The notes beneath the pieces were generated by a model. That model was not told the origin of the DNA. It saw only the letters and a program-made list of their open reading frames with translations, and did no database searches. Below are positions 1 through 9,493 of a stretch of 64,000 nucleotides of DNA, piece by piece (positions within the stretch are counted from its first letter, which is position 1; each line of letters begins with the position of its first letter). Source of the DNA: CAIYRG01 sp964494505. GTDB lineage: Bacteria; Pseudomonadota; Alphaproteobacteria; Micropepsales; Micropepsaceae. Where the stretch lies: contig CAZBRO010000006.1 of the NCBI GenBank assembly GCA_964494505.1, forward strand, positions 1 to 64,000, written 5' to 3'. Position numbers and translations under genes: made by a program.

Positions 1-49
1 GCCTTGAATCAATTCGGGATTCACGCGTCAAGGAATTTGTCCACGCCGC

Positions 50-1240
50 CTAGTCCGACCGCCCCGGTTCCAGCTTTTCCAGGGAATTCCCGACCTGCCG
101 GTAATAACCCGGGCCGTCCGGTCCCGTCGCGTGATAGTCGGTCGTCACGTCCACCAGATAATTTGTGCCCGAAGCCGAATGGACATAGCCGGTGCCGAGT
201 TGCGCGTTGTAGGTGCCGGCCAAGTCGGAATCGTTGCAGTCACCTGCTTTGCAGCGTTTCGAGATGCCGGTTTCGGCCGGCTTCGCGTGCACTTGCGTAT
301 AGCCGCCGGGCGGCGCCTTGAAGGTCGTGTTGCAATCGATAGAGGCGGCCACCGCGCCGGACGATGGCGTGTCGCGCTCACTCGAACCGACGGCAACGCG
401 CGCCGAAATGATGTACCCCCCGGGATCGGCCGGTAACGGGTAGGTGCGATAGATCACGAAGCCGTGCCGCGCGCCGCCGAAATTCATCACCTGCATTCCG
501 TTGAACGGCTGAATGCCCATCGCCTGGACCGGTTGTCCGGCCACGGTGGAGGCGAGAAACTGCGCGAACGCAGCGGGCGTGCGGAATTGCGGCCCGTAAT
601 ACCCGGCAGCCTGTCCGCTACCGATGCCTACGATTCCATAGGCGGCGATTTGATTCCCATCGGGCGAGGAGACGGAAAACGTGGCGCCACGGTCGTCCTG
701 ATCGACGATCATCCATCCGGCGGGCGCCAGCGCGTGGCAGAAGGCATTGCGCAACGGCTGCGTGGGAATGGGATTGCTGGCGCGTGGACCCGCATTCGCA
801 AGCTTCGGAGGCATACTTGCATTCGGCGCTTGCTGGCGCGGGGAGGATTGGGGTGCAGGCGCAAATCCGCCGGGCCGCGGCTCCAAGGTGACGCTCACCG
901 TGCGCGGCCGGTGGTCCTTGCCGGCATCGAGAATTTCGACGGCAATGCGATCGCCGGCACTATGACGGCCGACCATTGCGATCACGTCCTGCGGCCAAAA
1001 GATCGGCTTCCCGTCTATTCTGATGATGACATCGCCTTGTTTAAGGCCAGCTTTTTCTGCGGGGCTGTTGGGAATGATGTCTCCAATGGCCGCGCCCTTG
1101 CTGACATGGATGTCCAGATCCGCCTGTACTTCGGGCGTCAGCGGCGCCATTTGCGCCCCCAGAAACGCATTCGATTGAGCACCGGCAAGGCTTGCGGCGC
1201 CGGCGATGCCGACAGCGACGGCAAGGAAGAGAGGCTTCAT
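50..1240 (-). CDS. Secreted PDZ-domain protein
   Basis: A 396-residue exported protein. The start chosen is the ATG at 1240, where MKPLFLAVAVGIAGAASLAGA forms a clean signal peptide and GGGAG lies about 10 nt upstream; a longer frame to 1384 has no such support. One PDZ domain follows (about residues 28-110) with the carboxylate-loop region around FLGAQMAPL and the typical 'GDIIPNSPAEKAGLKQGDVIIRIDGKPI' type core. A Pro/Ala/Gln-rich linker leads to a C-terminal half of unknown fold that contains several cysteines. There is no trypsin-like protease domain, so it is not DegP/HtrA; a periplasmic PDZ adaptor or scaffold is inferred. The partner is unknown and the neighbouring PHA synthase gives no functional clue. 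Confidence 0.8.
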   Translation of the reverse strand: MKPLFLAVAVGIAGAASLAGAQSNAFLGAQMAPLTPEVQADLDIHVSKGAAIGDIIPNSPAEKAGLKQGDVIIRIDGKPIFWPQDVIAMVGRHSAGDRIAVEILDAGKDHRPRTVSVTLEPRPGGFAPAPQSSPRQQAPNASMPPKLANAGPRASNPIPTQPLRNAFCHALAPAGWMIVDQDDRGATFSVSSPDGNQIAAYGIVGIGSGQAAGYYGPQFRTPAAFAQFLASTVAGQPVQAMGIQPFNGMQVMNFGGARHGFVIYRTYPLPADPGGYIISARVAVGSSERDTPSSGAVAASIDCNTTFKAPPGGYTQVHAKPAETGISKRCKAGDCNDSDLAGTYNAQLGTGYVHSASGTNYLVDVTTDYHATGPDGPGYYRQVGNSLEKLEPGRSD

Positions 1241-1564
1241 GGAGGCACGCTCCCAGATACGCATACACGTTAAGCAATAAGCACTAACAATTCCGAAGGC
1301 GTGCCCAAGCGGACAAAACCACAAAACGGTGTGTAATCCGTTGACATTCCGCAAAGAGCAAGGACCAAGGATTTTCTTGCCCAATTATTAATTCAGCTGC
1401 GCGAATCTCAGAGGTTCATGCGGATGACGGATTTCGAGGTCACGTTCGACAGTCAGGCTTCCCGTCGCGGATCAAGGTGTCTGCCACCCCAACACCGCAA
1501 TCATGCAGTTCGCGGGAAATGTGCAATTGCACTTCGTTGCGAACGCGAAAACATTTAGCGGGAA
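1241..1564. other. Intergenic stretch between phaC end and PDZ gene start
   Basis: About 320 nt without a credible gene. It is more AT-rich than its flanks and must carry the leftward promoter of the PDZ gene, but no convincing -35/-10 pair stands out. A 6-bp inverted repeat sits at its left-hand border with phaC. Confidence 0.5.
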
Positions 1565-1573
1565 TTACCCGCT
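1557..1573 (-). terminator. Short inverted repeat spanning the phaC stop
   Basis: AGCGGG, a 5-nt loop and CCCGCT form a perfect 6-bp stem that encloses the TAA stop of phaC. Downstream on the minus strand only a weak T-rich stretch (AAATGTTTT) follows, so this is at best an attenuated terminator. Confidence 0.3.
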
Positions 1574-3547
1574 TGTCTTTGCCTTCTTCGGCTTGTTCAT
1601 GCTTCCGGCCTTGACCAGCACATAGGTACCGGGCGCATCGGCGAGCGGCTTCAACTCGCCGTCGCCCGGTTTCGGTGCAGGAATCCGCGCACCTGAGCGG
1701 TGCGCCAGCCAGAGGTCCCATTCCGGCCACCAGGAGCCCGGATGCTCTTCCGCGCCGGCCGACCATTCTTCAAGCGTCGGCGGCAGCGCATCGTTGGTCC
1801 AGTGCTGATATTTCCCGGCGGCCGGCGGATTGATCACGCCTGCGATGTGGCCCGAGCCTGCAAGGAGATAGGTGACGGGCCCACCGAACAATTTCGCGCC
1901 CTTGTAAACCGACAATGCTGGCGCGATGTGGTCTTCTTTCGCGGCCTGGAAAAATGCCGGCGTCTTGATCTTGGTGATGTTCAGCCGCTCGCCCGCAAGC
2001 CTCATCTCCGCTTGGGCCAGGGCATTGTCGCGATAACACCGCCTGAGATAGGCCAGATGCAGCTTCAGCGGCATGCGCGTGGTGTCGGAATTCCAATAGA
2101 GCAGATCGAACGGAACCGGTTCTTTGCCGAGCAAGTAATTGTTCACCACGAACGACCAGATGAGATCGTTCGCCCGCAGCATGTTGAAGGTCATCGCCAT
2201 CTTGGAGCCTTCCAGCACGCCGCCCGCGGCGCGCATCTGCTTCTCCATGGCGGAAAGTTGTGTATCGTCGACGAAGACCCTGAGATCGCCAGCCTCGGAG
2301 AAATCCACTTGGGCCGCCAGGAAGGTCGCCGATTTGATGCGGCCCTCATACTCGCCGCTCGCCGCGATATAAGCGAGGCTGGCGGCCAGCAGCGTGCCCG
2401 CGATGCAATAGCCTATGCAGTTGACCTGACGCTGGCCCGTGGCTTTCTCCACCGCATCGAGCGCGGCAAAGATGCCGTCGCGCATGTAATCCTCGAAATC
2501 CTTTTCCGCCAGCGCCGGACTCGGATTGACCCACGACACCACGAACACCGTGTAGCCGCGGCTTAGGGCCCACCTGACGAAGGAATTCTTGGGCTGCAGG
2601 TCCAGGATGTAGAACTTGTTGATCCAGGGCGGAAAAATCAGCAGCGGCGTTTCATAGGCGGTTTCCGTCACCGGATCGTATTGCAGAAGTTCCAAAAGCT
2701 CGTTGCGGAACACGACTTTCCCGGGAGTCGTCGCGACATCGCGGCCAATGACGAAATTGTCCGTGGTCTGACGGATGGAAAGTTCGCCTTGTCCGCGCTC
2801 GAGATCGGAGAGGAGATTGTCGAGACCTTTGACCAGGTTTTCGCCATTGCTGCGCAGCGTCTCCCGCAGCACTTCGGGATTGGTGAGCACGAAATTGGAG
2901 GGCGCGATCGCGTCGGCGAACTGCTTGGCATAGAAAAGGGCACGCGCCTGCTCGCGCGAATCCATGCCCTTGGCGTCTGCAACGGTTTTTTGCAGCCAGT
3001 TCGACGTCAGTAGGTAGGATTGCTTGATGAAGTCGAAGACCTGATTTTCCTGCCAATCCTTGTCGCGGAAGCGGCGGTCGCCCGAGGCAGGGACAATCAT
3101 GGGTTGGACGTCGCGGCCCAAGGCGCGCTCGGTAGTCCGGCCAAGTAGGTTGAGGTAATCGCGCCAGAGCGCGATCTGGGCCGTGAAAATCTGCCCCGGA
3201 TTGACCGCCATGTGCTTCAGCAGCGAGAAATAGGCGCCGGAAATATTCAGCGGATCGAGCGGATCCTGCCCGAAACGCTCGGTCTGGCGCTTCAGGAAGT
3301 CCGAGAGGAGGTGCTGGCTCTTCAGAGCCACGCGCGCCATGTTGCGGCCGAATTCCGGCGCGTCGGTCAACCTGTAGGCGCTCTCAGCCTGCGGGGCAGG
3401 CTGAGGCTTGGGCGGCTCCGGCCGCGGTTCCGGCTGACGCTCGGGCGGCGGAGGGGGCGGGGGAGGTGGCGGCGGCGCTTCCGCCTTTGTGGCGGCTGCC
3501 TTCTTGGTGGCGGCGGCTTTTGCCTTGAGGGGAGATGTTTTTGCCAT
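1565..3547 (-). CDS. phaC: Class I poly(3-hydroxyalkanoate) synthase
   Basis: Polymerises (R)-3-hydroxyacyl-CoA into cytoplasmic PHA granules. The 660-residue length suits class I PhaC. Residues from about 90 on show the PhaC N-terminal domain followed by an alpha/beta hydrolase core. The lipase-like box reads GYCIAGT with nucleophile Cys381, and the other triad members are visible as Asp539 (KEDHIAP) and His567 (GSGHIAGVINPP). The WVNPSP and WNSD.TRMP motifs of the family are also present. The first 60 residues are unusual: an Ala/Lys-rich start and then an unbroken run of 11 prolines plus more Pro/Glu-rich sequence. No phaA, phaB, phaR or phasin gene is nearby, so precursor supply is encoded elsewhere. 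Confidence 0.95.
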   Translation of the reverse strand: MAKTSPLKAKAAATKKAAATKAEAPPPPPPPPPPPERQPEPRPEPPKPQPAPQAESAYRLTDAPEFGRNMARVALKSQHLLSDFLKRQTERFGQDPLDPLNISGAYFSLLKHMAVNPGQIFTAQIALWRDYLNLLGRTTERALGRDVQPMIVPASGDRRFRDKDWQENQVFDFIKQSYLLTSNWLQKTVADAKGMDSREQARALFYAKQFADAIAPSNFVLTNPEVLRETLRSNGENLVKGLDNLLSDLERGQGELSIRQTTDNFVIGRDVATTPGKVVFRNELLELLQYDPVTETAYETPLLIFPPWINKFYILDLQPKNSFVRWALSRGYTVFVVSWVNPSPALAEKDFEDYMRDGIFAALDAVEKATGQRQVNCIGYCIAGTLLAASLAYIAASGEYEGRIKSATFLAAQVDFSEAGDLRVFVDDTQLSAMEKQMRAAGGVLEGSKMAMTFNMLRANDLIWSFVVNNYLLGKEPVPFDLLYWNSDTTRMPLKLHLAYLRRCYRDNALAQAEMRLAGERLNITKIKTPAFFQAAKEDHIAPALSVYKGAKLFGGPVTYLLAGSGHIAGVINPPAAGKYQHWTNDALPPTLEEWSAGAEEHPGSWWPEWDLWLAHRSGARIPAPKPGDGELKPLADAPGTYVLVKAGSMNKPKKAKTSG

Positions 3548-3732
3548 AAGGGCGTCCGAATTCCGGGCTAAGAGATTCGCAATGCTGCACCTGCGAAATA
3601 TGGTGCGGCGAGCCTACGAACGGAAGGGCAAATCTTCAAGACGGATGGCGTCCTGTTGGATAAGGCCACGAGGGCCGGTATATGCTCGGTTTCGCAATTG
3701 CCAAATTTCTGCCGATTCGAAAGGGGTTGAGA

Positions 3733-4050
3733 GTGAAGAGAGTGGTGTCACAGGGGGCTAAGAGCTTGCGGGCGCGCGCATTTGCCCCGGCGGTCCTCTT
3801 TGTGCTCGCCGCCTGCTCGAACCTTCCGCGGATCGGCGGGGAGCAGCTTCCGCCTGAGACCAACCCGGCCCCGCCGGTCTACCGCAACCTCGCCGACATC
3901 CCCGAACCCCCACCCGTTGCCCCGATGGAGGCGAACGAGAAAACCATCCAAGCCCTGACCGAGGATCGAGCTAAAACGGCGCAGGCCGCGACCGACCTGC
4001 GCCGCCAGCCCTTCATGCAGCCCGATTCCGCAACCAAGCCAGGGTTTTGA
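3733..4050 (+). CDS. Small putative lipoprotein
   Basis: About 105 residues with an N-terminal basic stretch, a hydrophobic segment and a lipobox (FVLAAC), so an SPII-processed lipoprotein is likely. The mature part is Pro-rich (PPETNPAPPVY, IPEPPPVAP) and then a short charged helix, without a family I recognise. I prefer the GTG at 3733 because AAGGGG lies 7 nt upstream; an ATG at 3682 in the same frame has no ribosome binding site. It ends 3 nt before the aminotransferase start, so it probably leads that operon. Confidence 0.6.
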   Translation: MKRVVSQGAKSLRARAFAPAVLFVLAACSNLPRIGGEQLPPETNPAPPVYRNLADIPEPPPVAPMEANEKTIQALTEDRAKTAQAATDLRRQPFMQPDSATKPGF

Positions 4051-4053
4051 ATT

Positions 4054-5268
4054 ATGCAGACCGAATTCCATCGCATCAGCCGGCTTCCGCCCTATGTCTT
4101 CGAGCAGGTCAACAAGCTCAAGGCCGAAGCGCGCGCCCGGGGCGAAGACATCATCGATTTCGGGATGGGCAATCCCGATATGCCCACGCCCGCCCACATC
4201 GTCGAGAAACTGATCGAGACCGCGCGTGATCCGCGCTCGAACCGCTATTCGGCCTCGCGTGGCATCAAGGGTTTGAGGCGCGCCATGGCCGCCTATTATG
4301 AGCGCCGCTTCGGAGTGGAGCTGAACCCGGATACCGAAGTCATCGCGACACTGGGCTCGAAGGAAGGTTTCGCGAACATCGCCCAGGCCATCACCGCCCC
4401 AGGCGACGTGGTGCTGGTGCCCAATCCGGCCTATCCGATCCATGCCTTCGGTTTCATTCTGGCGGGCGCGGCCATCCGGCACGTGCCGGCGCCGACACCC
4501 GAAGAATTCCTCAGCCGCGCGGCTGTGTCGGTGCGCCATTCCCAGCCTTCGCCATTGGCGATCGTGGTCAATTATCCGTCCAATCCGACGGCGCAGATGG
4601 CAAATCTCGATTTCTACAAGGAGGTCGTGGCGCTCGCGAAGAAGCACAGCATGTGGGTGCTGTCGGATTGCGCCTATGCGGACACCTATTTTGACGACTC
4701 CAATCCGCCCCCCTCTATCCTTCAGGTTGAGGGAGCAAAGGACATCGCCATCGAGTTCCAGTCGCTGTCGAAGACCTACGCCATGCCAGGTTGGCGCATG
4801 GGCTTCGCCGCCGGCAACCGCACGCTGATACAGGCGCTTGCACGCATCAAATCCTACCTCGATTACGGCGCCTATACGCCGATCCAGGTGGCAGCGACGG
4901 CGGCGCTCAACGGGCCTCAGGATTGCGTCGACGAGATCCGCGGCATCTACCGCTCCAGGCGCGACGTGCTGGTCGAAAGCATGGGGCGCGCCGGCTGGGA
5001 CATTCCAAGCCCGCCGGCGACCATGTTCGCCTGGGCGCCAATTCCGGAGGCCTTCCGTCAATTGGGTTCCATGGAATTTGCCAAGCAGCTTCTGATCGAG
5101 GCAAAGGTCGCCGTGTCGCCGGGCATCGGCTTCGGCGAATATGGCGAGGGCTATGTGCGCATCGCGCTTGTCGAAAACGAACAGCGCATTCGTCAGGCTG
5201 CGCGCAATGTGCGCCGCTTCCTGGGCGATTTCGGCCGCAATTCCAAGGCCATGGAAGCCGCCAAATGA
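4054..5268 (+). CDS. PLP-dependent class I/II aminotransferase (LL-DAP / alanine aminotransferase type)
   Basis: A 404-residue fold-type I aminotransferase. The PLP-binding lysine is K240 in SLSKTYAMPGWRMG, and the substrate and PLP contacts NYPSNPT and SDCAYAD are visible. The sequence resembles the AlaC/DapL-like group that sits beside homoserine dehydrogenase in many alphaproteobacteria; alanine or LL-diaminopimelate as amino donor or acceptor cannot be settled from sequence alone. Its stop overlaps the hom start (ATGA), which indicates translational coupling and fits a role in aspartate-family amino-acid metabolism. Confidence 0.88.
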   Translation: MQTEFHRISRLPPYVFEQVNKLKAEARARGEDIIDFGMGNPDMPTPAHIVEKLIETARDPRSNRYSASRGIKGLRRAMAAYYERRFGVELNPDTEVIATLGSKEGFANIAQAITAPGDVVLVPNPAYPIHAFGFILAGAAIRHVPAPTPEEFLSRAAVSVRHSQPSPLAIVVNYPSNPTAQMANLDFYKEVVALAKKHSMWVLSDCAYADTYFDDSNPPPSILQVEGAKDIAIEFQSLSKTYAMPGWRMGFAAGNRTLIQALARIKSYLDYGAYTPIQVAATAALNGPQDCVDEIRGIYRSRRDVLVESMGRAGWDIPSPPATMFAWAPIPEAFRQLGSMEFAKQLLIEAKVAVSPGIGFGEYGEGYVRIALVENEQRIRQAARNVRRFLGDFGRNSKAMEAAK

Positions 5269-6557
5269 CGGTCGAGCTTCGCGTGGGGATCGCGGGCCTC
5301 GGTACCGTAGGGGCAGGTGTCGCCAAGGTTCTCTTCAACCATGCGCGTTCTCTTGCCTGGAGGAGCGGTCGCAGGATTGCGCTTACGGCCGTTTCGGCCC
5401 GCGATCCGAAAAAGGACCGGGGTATCGATCTTTCCGGCATCGTGTTCGAATCCGATCCGCTCGCGCTGGCCGAGCGGGCCGATGTCGATGTGGTAATCGA
5501 ACTGATCGGAGGGGAAGAGGGTGTGGCGCGTGCGATTGTGGAATCAGCGCTGCGCGGCAAGAAGCATGTGGTCACCGCCAACAAAGCGCTTCTCGCACGC
5601 CATGGCGGTTCGCTGGCGGCGCTTGCCGAGAAGAACGGTATTTCACTCAAATTCGAAGCGGCGATCTGCGGCGGTATCCCGATCGTCAAAGCTTTGCGTG
5701 AGAGCCTGATCGCCTACGATGTGACCGCCGTCCGCGGTATCCTTAATGGTACCTGCAATTTCATCCTGACGCAGATGGAAGCAACCGGCCGGCCCTTCGC
5801 CGAGGTGCTCGCCGAAGCACAACTTCTGGGTTATGCCGAGGCCGATCCTACACTCGACGTCGGCGGCGGCGATACTGCACACAAGCTGACCCTGCTTGCG
5901 AGCCTCGCTTTCGGCTCGGTCCCCGATCTCGACGGCGTCGCCATCACGGGCATCGACAAAGTCAGCCCGGCTGATATCGCCTTTGCGGGCGAGTTTGGTT
6001 ATCGCCTGAAGCTCTTGGGAGTCGCGCGGCGAACGCCGAACGGCATCGAACAGGTCGTCCATCCCGCGATGGTTCGGGCGCGCACGCCGCTTGCCGATGT
6101 GGAATCAAGTTTTAACGCGGTCTCGGCCGATGCAGGCGAGGCGGGCAAGTTTTTTTTCCAAGGTCGCGGAGCGGGGCAGGGCCCCACCGCATCGGCAGTG
6201 ATCTCCGATCTCGTCGATGTCGCGCGCGGCGCCTTCGGCCCCACGTTCGGCCGGCCGGCCGCAGAACTGGCCAAGGCCGCCCGCGAACCCGCTGAAGCGC
6301 GCATGAGCGCCTATTATCTGCGTTTCCAGGTTCTCGACGTGCCAGGCGTAATGGCGGAAATCTCGCGTCATCTTGCCGACGAGATGGTCTCCATCGAAAG
6401 CATGATCCAGCGCGGCCGATCGCCTGGCGAGCCCGTCGCGATTGTGATGATTACGCACGAGGCGCAGCATGTGGCAGTCGTCCGCGCCTTGAAGGCCATC
6501 GCTGCGTCCGACAAGATTTTCGAAACGCCGTGCATGATTCCGATGGAAGCCGGATAG
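5265..6557 (+). CDS. hom: Homoserine dehydrogenase
   Basis: Reduces aspartate-4-semialdehyde to homoserine, the branch to threonine and methionine. The 430 residues begin at the ATG at 5265 that overlaps the upstream stop. An NAD(P)-binding GIAGLGTVGAGV motif opens the protein, the catalytic segment with GILNGTCNFIL lies near residue 160, and a C-terminal ACT domain (about 350-430, beginning YYLRFQVLDVPGVMAEI) suggests allosteric feedback by threonine. The long open frame upstream to 4791 is out of frame with the aminotransferase and is not part of this gene. glpX follows after 22 nt. Confidence 0.96.
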   Translation: MTVELRVGIAGLGTVGAGVAKVLFNHARSLAWRSGRRIALTAVSARDPKKDRGIDLSGIVFESDPLALAERADVDVVIELIGGEEGVARAIVESALRGKKHVVTANKALLARHGGSLAALAEKNGISLKFEAAICGGIPIVKALRESLIAYDVTAVRGILNGTCNFILTQMEATGRPFAEVLAEAQLLGYAEADPTLDVGGGDTAHKLTLLASLAFGSVPDLDGVAITGIDKVSPADIAFAGEFGYRLKLLGVARRTPNGIEQVVHPAMVRARTPLADVESSFNAVSADAGEAGKFFFQGRGAGQGPTASAVISDLVDVARGAFGPTFGRPAAELAKAAREPAEARMSAYYLRFQVLDVPGVMAEISRHLADEMVSIESMIQRGRSPGEPVAIVMITHEAQHVAVVRALKAIAASDKIFETPCMIPMEAG

Positions 6558-6579
6558 TATCTTACCAGGAGCGAATCGC

Positions 6580-7542
6580 ATGTCCCGACCATTGGATCGT
6601 ATTCTCGCGCTGGAAGCGGTGCGGGTCACGGAAGCTGCTGCCATGCGTGCATCCAAGCTCGCTGGACGCGGAGACGAGCACGCTGCCGACCAGGCGGCTG
6701 TGGAGGGCATGCGCTGGGCGTTCAACCTGCTTCCCATCGACGGCACCGTCGTAATCGGCGAAGGAGAACGCGACGAAGCGCCGATGCTGTTCATCGGCGA
6801 GAAGGTCGGCGCGGGCGGGCTCAAGGTCGACATCGCGCTCGATCCGCTGGAGGGCACGACGCTCTGCGCCAAGGCGCTCCCAAATGCGATCGCGGTCATG
6901 GCGATGGCCGAAGCCGGCACCCTGTTGAACGCGCCCGACACCTACATGGACAAGATCGCCATCGGCCCAGGCTATCCCGACGGGGTCATCGACCTCGATG
7001 CCGAGCCCGCGGAAAACATCCTGTCTCTCGCGAAAGCCAAGAGCGTAGCGCCGGAGCGCATCCGTGCGCTCGTCCTCGACCGGCCCCGGCATGAGAAGAT
7101 CATTGAGAGCATCCGCAGGGCGGGCGCGGCAGTGGAACTCATCGCCGATGGCGATGTGGCCGGCGTGATCGCGACCACGGAGCCAGACACCACGGGTATC
7201 GACATCTATATCGGGCAGGGTGGTGCGCCCGAAGGCGTGTTGGCGGCAGCAGCACTTCGCTGCGTCGGGGGGCAGTTGCAGACGCGGCTCGTATTCCGCA
7301 ATGACGATGAGCGCCATCGCGCCGAGCGTTTCGGCATCCGCGATCTGAAACGCAAATATTTCCTGACCGATCTGGCGTCTGGAGATGTCGTGTTTTCCGC
7401 GACGGGAGTGACGGACGGCTCCATGCTTGACGGCGTGCACGTCCATGCAACCTATGTCACGACGCATTCGATCGTAATGCGCTCGGCCACGAAGACCGTC
7501 CGCTGGATCAAGATGCGACACCCGCTCGACAATGCCACTTGA
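6580..7542 (+). CDS. glpX: Class II fructose-1,6-bisphosphatase
   Basis: Hydrolyses fructose-1,6-bisphosphate to fructose-6-phosphate in gluconeogenesis. At 320 residues it has the expected GlpX length. The metal-binding segments are present: IGEGERDEAPMLFIGE near residue 60 and DPLEGTT at 88-94, followed by the conserved GVIATTEPDTTGIDIYIGQGGAPEG-type region. AGGAG precedes the ATG. The end overlaps the recJ start by 11 nt, so the hom-glpX-recJ run is very probably one transcript. Confidence 0.96.
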   Translation: MSRPLDRILALEAVRVTEAAAMRASKLAGRGDEHAADQAAVEGMRWAFNLLPIDGTVVIGEGERDEAPMLFIGEKVGAGGLKVDIALDPLEGTTLCAKALPNAIAVMAMAEAGTLLNAPDTYMDKIAIGPGYPDGVIDLDAEPAENILSLAKAKSVAPERIRALVLDRPRHEKIIESIRRAGAAVELIADGDVAGVIATTEPDTTGIDIYIGQGGAPEGVLAAAALRCVGGQLQTRLVFRNDDERHRAERFGIRDLKRKYFLTDLASGDVVFSATGVTDGSMLDGVHVHATYVTTHSIVMRSATKTVRWIKMRHPLDNAT

Positions 7543-9370
7543 GGCCCGCGCCCGGATTTTTGAACGCGACGATATCGGCGGCTCCGATCCGGTTTCGCCG
7601 TTTGCGCTTGGGGTCGCTTCGTCCTTTTCCGGCCGGGCTTGGCGCATGCGTCCTTGTGACGAGGAAACCGCCCGGACGCTCGAATTGAGCGGACTGAGCG
7701 CTCCCTTGGCCCAGCTTCTCGCCTCTCGCGGCGTGACCCGGGATGGCGTCCAACTCTTCTTGGACCCGCGGCTTAAGACCCTGCTGCCCGATCCCTATTC
7801 CATCGCGCACATGGAGCGCGCCGCATCGCGCTTTGCCGATGCGGTGGCAGGCGGGGAAAGGATCGCTGTGCTCGGCGACTACGATGTGGATGGCGCCTGC
7901 GGCGCGGCGCTGCTGCTGAATTACCTGCGGCGGGCCGGGCGTGACGCGCTGCTCTATGTGCCCGATCGCATGACGGAAGGCTACGGGCCTTCGCCGGCAG
8001 CCGTTCAGAAATTGCGCGCGCAAGGCGCCACTTTGCTGGTGACGGTCGATTGCGGCGCGGCGGCGCATGCGGCGCTCCAGGCCGCCCGCGACTCGGGCCT
8101 GGACGCCATTGTGCTCGATCACCATGCGGTCGACGTGAACCCGCCCGCCTTCGCGCATGTCAATCCGAACGGCCCGGACGACGAGTCGGGCCTCACCTAT
8201 CTTTGTGCCACCGGGCTCGCGTTCGTTTTTCTGGTCGCCGTGCAGCGCCGCTTGCGCGAGCAAGGCTGGTTCGCTGCGCAAGGTGTGGACGAGACCGATC
8301 TCCTGAACCAGCTCGACCTCGTAGCGCTTGCGACCATTGCCGATGTCGTCCCGCTCATCGGTCTCAATCGCGCCTTCGTCCGCCAGGGTTTGCGGAAACT
8401 GGAGCGGCTGGAGCGGCCGGGCCTCGCCGCCCTGGCGCGCATCGCCTCCGCAGAGTCGCCCTTTTCACCGCATCATCTGGGTTTCATTTTCGGCCCGCGG
8501 ATCAATGCCGGTGGGCGGGTCGGGCGCTGCGATCTGGGCGCGAGGCTCCTTGCCAGCGACAACGCGGAAGAGGCCGATGCGCTCGCCTTGGAGCTAGACC
8601 GTCACAACCGCGAGCGCCAGGCCATCGAGGCCATGATCCTGGAATCAGCCGATGCCATGGCCGCGGCCGACAGCGACAATCCGTTTCTTCTGATCAGCAG
8701 CGACGGCTGGCATGCGGGTGTGGTCGGCATCGTCGCAGGCCGCCTGAAAGACCGCCACGCCAAGCCCGTCCTGGTCGCAGGCTTCGAGACGGCCCATCCC
8801 GATGCGATTGCGCGGGGGTCTGCGCGGTCGGTTGTGGGGGTCGATCTCGGCGCCATCATCCGGGCGGCGTACGCGGAAGGGCTTCTGGAATCGGGCGGCG
8901 GGCACGCGATGGCGGCGGGCTTTTCCGTGAGCCGGGCCAACCTGTCCGCCCTCCGCGAATTCCTGCACCGCCACATCGAGACACAGCGGCCCGCGATCAA
9001 GCTCGCGAGCGAGCTTACGGCCGACGCATTGGTGTCGCCGTCGGCTGCGACTTTGGCCCTGCTGGCCGACCTCGAACGCGCCGGACCCTTTGGGCAGGGC
9101 CATCCCGAGCCGGTCTTCCTGATGCCCGACATGCTCGTGGTCTATGCCGGGGTGGTCGGCACAAACCATGTACGTCTGCGCCTGGTCGGGCGCGACGGGC
9201 AGGGAATGGGGGCGATTGCCTTTCGCGCGGCCGCGACGCCGCTTGGACAGGCATTGGTGAAAGCCCGCGGTTCCCGGGTGCATCTCTTGGGCAGGCTCAA
9301 GCGAGACGATTATGACGGGACGTCAAAAGTCCAGCTTCATGTGGAAGACGCTGCCCCCGCCGAAGTGTAG
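7532..9370 (+). CDS. recJ: Single-stranded-DNA-specific exonuclease RecJ
   Basis: A 5'-3' ssDNA exonuclease used in mismatch and recombination repair. The 612 residues carry the DHH phosphoesterase motifs: GDYDVDGACGAALL near residue 115, TVDCG, and VLDHHAV near 196. The DHHA1 domain follows with GGGHAMAAGFS, and then the C-terminal OB-type domain. The ATG at 7532 lies inside glpX; the family's N-terminal GV..S.SGR.WR segment is preserved shortly after it, which supports a start upstream of residue 25. It is the last protein gene of the packed cluster before tRNA-Glu. Confidence 0.95.
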   Translation: MPLEARARIFERDDIGGSDPVSPFALGVASSFSGRAWRMRPCDEETARTLELSGLSAPLAQLLASRGVTRDGVQLFLDPRLKTLLPDPYSIAHMERAASRFADAVAGGERIAVLGDYDVDGACGAALLLNYLRRAGRDALLYVPDRMTEGYGPSPAAVQKLRAQGATLLVTVDCGAAAHAALQAARDSGLDAIVLDHHAVDVNPPAFAHVNPNGPDDESGLTYLCATGLAFVFLVAVQRRLREQGWFAAQGVDETDLLNQLDLVALATIADVVPLIGLNRAFVRQGLRKLERLERPGLAALARIASAESPFSPHHLGFIFGPRINAGGRVGRCDLGARLLASDNAEEADALALELDRHNRERQAIEAMILESADAMAAADSDNPFLLISSDGWHAGVVGIVAGRLKDRHAKPVLVAGFETAHPDAIARGSARSVVGVDLGAIIRAAYAEGLLESGGGHAMAAGFSVSRANLSALREFLHRHIETQRPAIKLASELTADALVSPSAATLALLADLERAGPFGQGHPEPVFLMPDMLVVYAGVVGTNHVRLRLVGRDGQGMGAIAFRAAATPLGQALVKARGSRVHLLGRLKRDDYDGTSKVQLHVEDAAPAEV

Positions 9371-9418
9371 GGCGCTTGCCATCGGCAGCCGCGCGCCTTA
9401 AGACGCCCTTCCGCCGAA

Positions 9419-9493
9419 GCGCCCTTCGTCTATCGGTTAGGACTCAAGATTTTCAATCTTGCAAGAGGGGTTCGACTCCCCTAGGGCGCGCCA
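9419..9493 (+). tRNA. tRNA-Glu (anticodon TTC)
   Basis: A complete cloverleaf can be drawn: the acceptor stem GCGCCCT pairs with AGGGCGC, the anticodon stem CAAGA/TCTTG encloses a TTTTCAA loop with anticodon TTC, and the T-arm is GAGGGG-TTCGACT-CCCCT. The discriminator G is followed by a genomically encoded CCA. It lies 48 nt after recJ, and a degenerate integrase relic reads into its 3' end from the opposite strand, as at a former integration site. Confidence 0.95.

Noticed and set aside
4791..5264. N-terminal extension of homoserine dehydrogenase
   Set aside because: The frame is open but overlaps the aminotransferase out of frame and reads as basic low-complexity sequence; the ATG at 5265 gives the normal family length.
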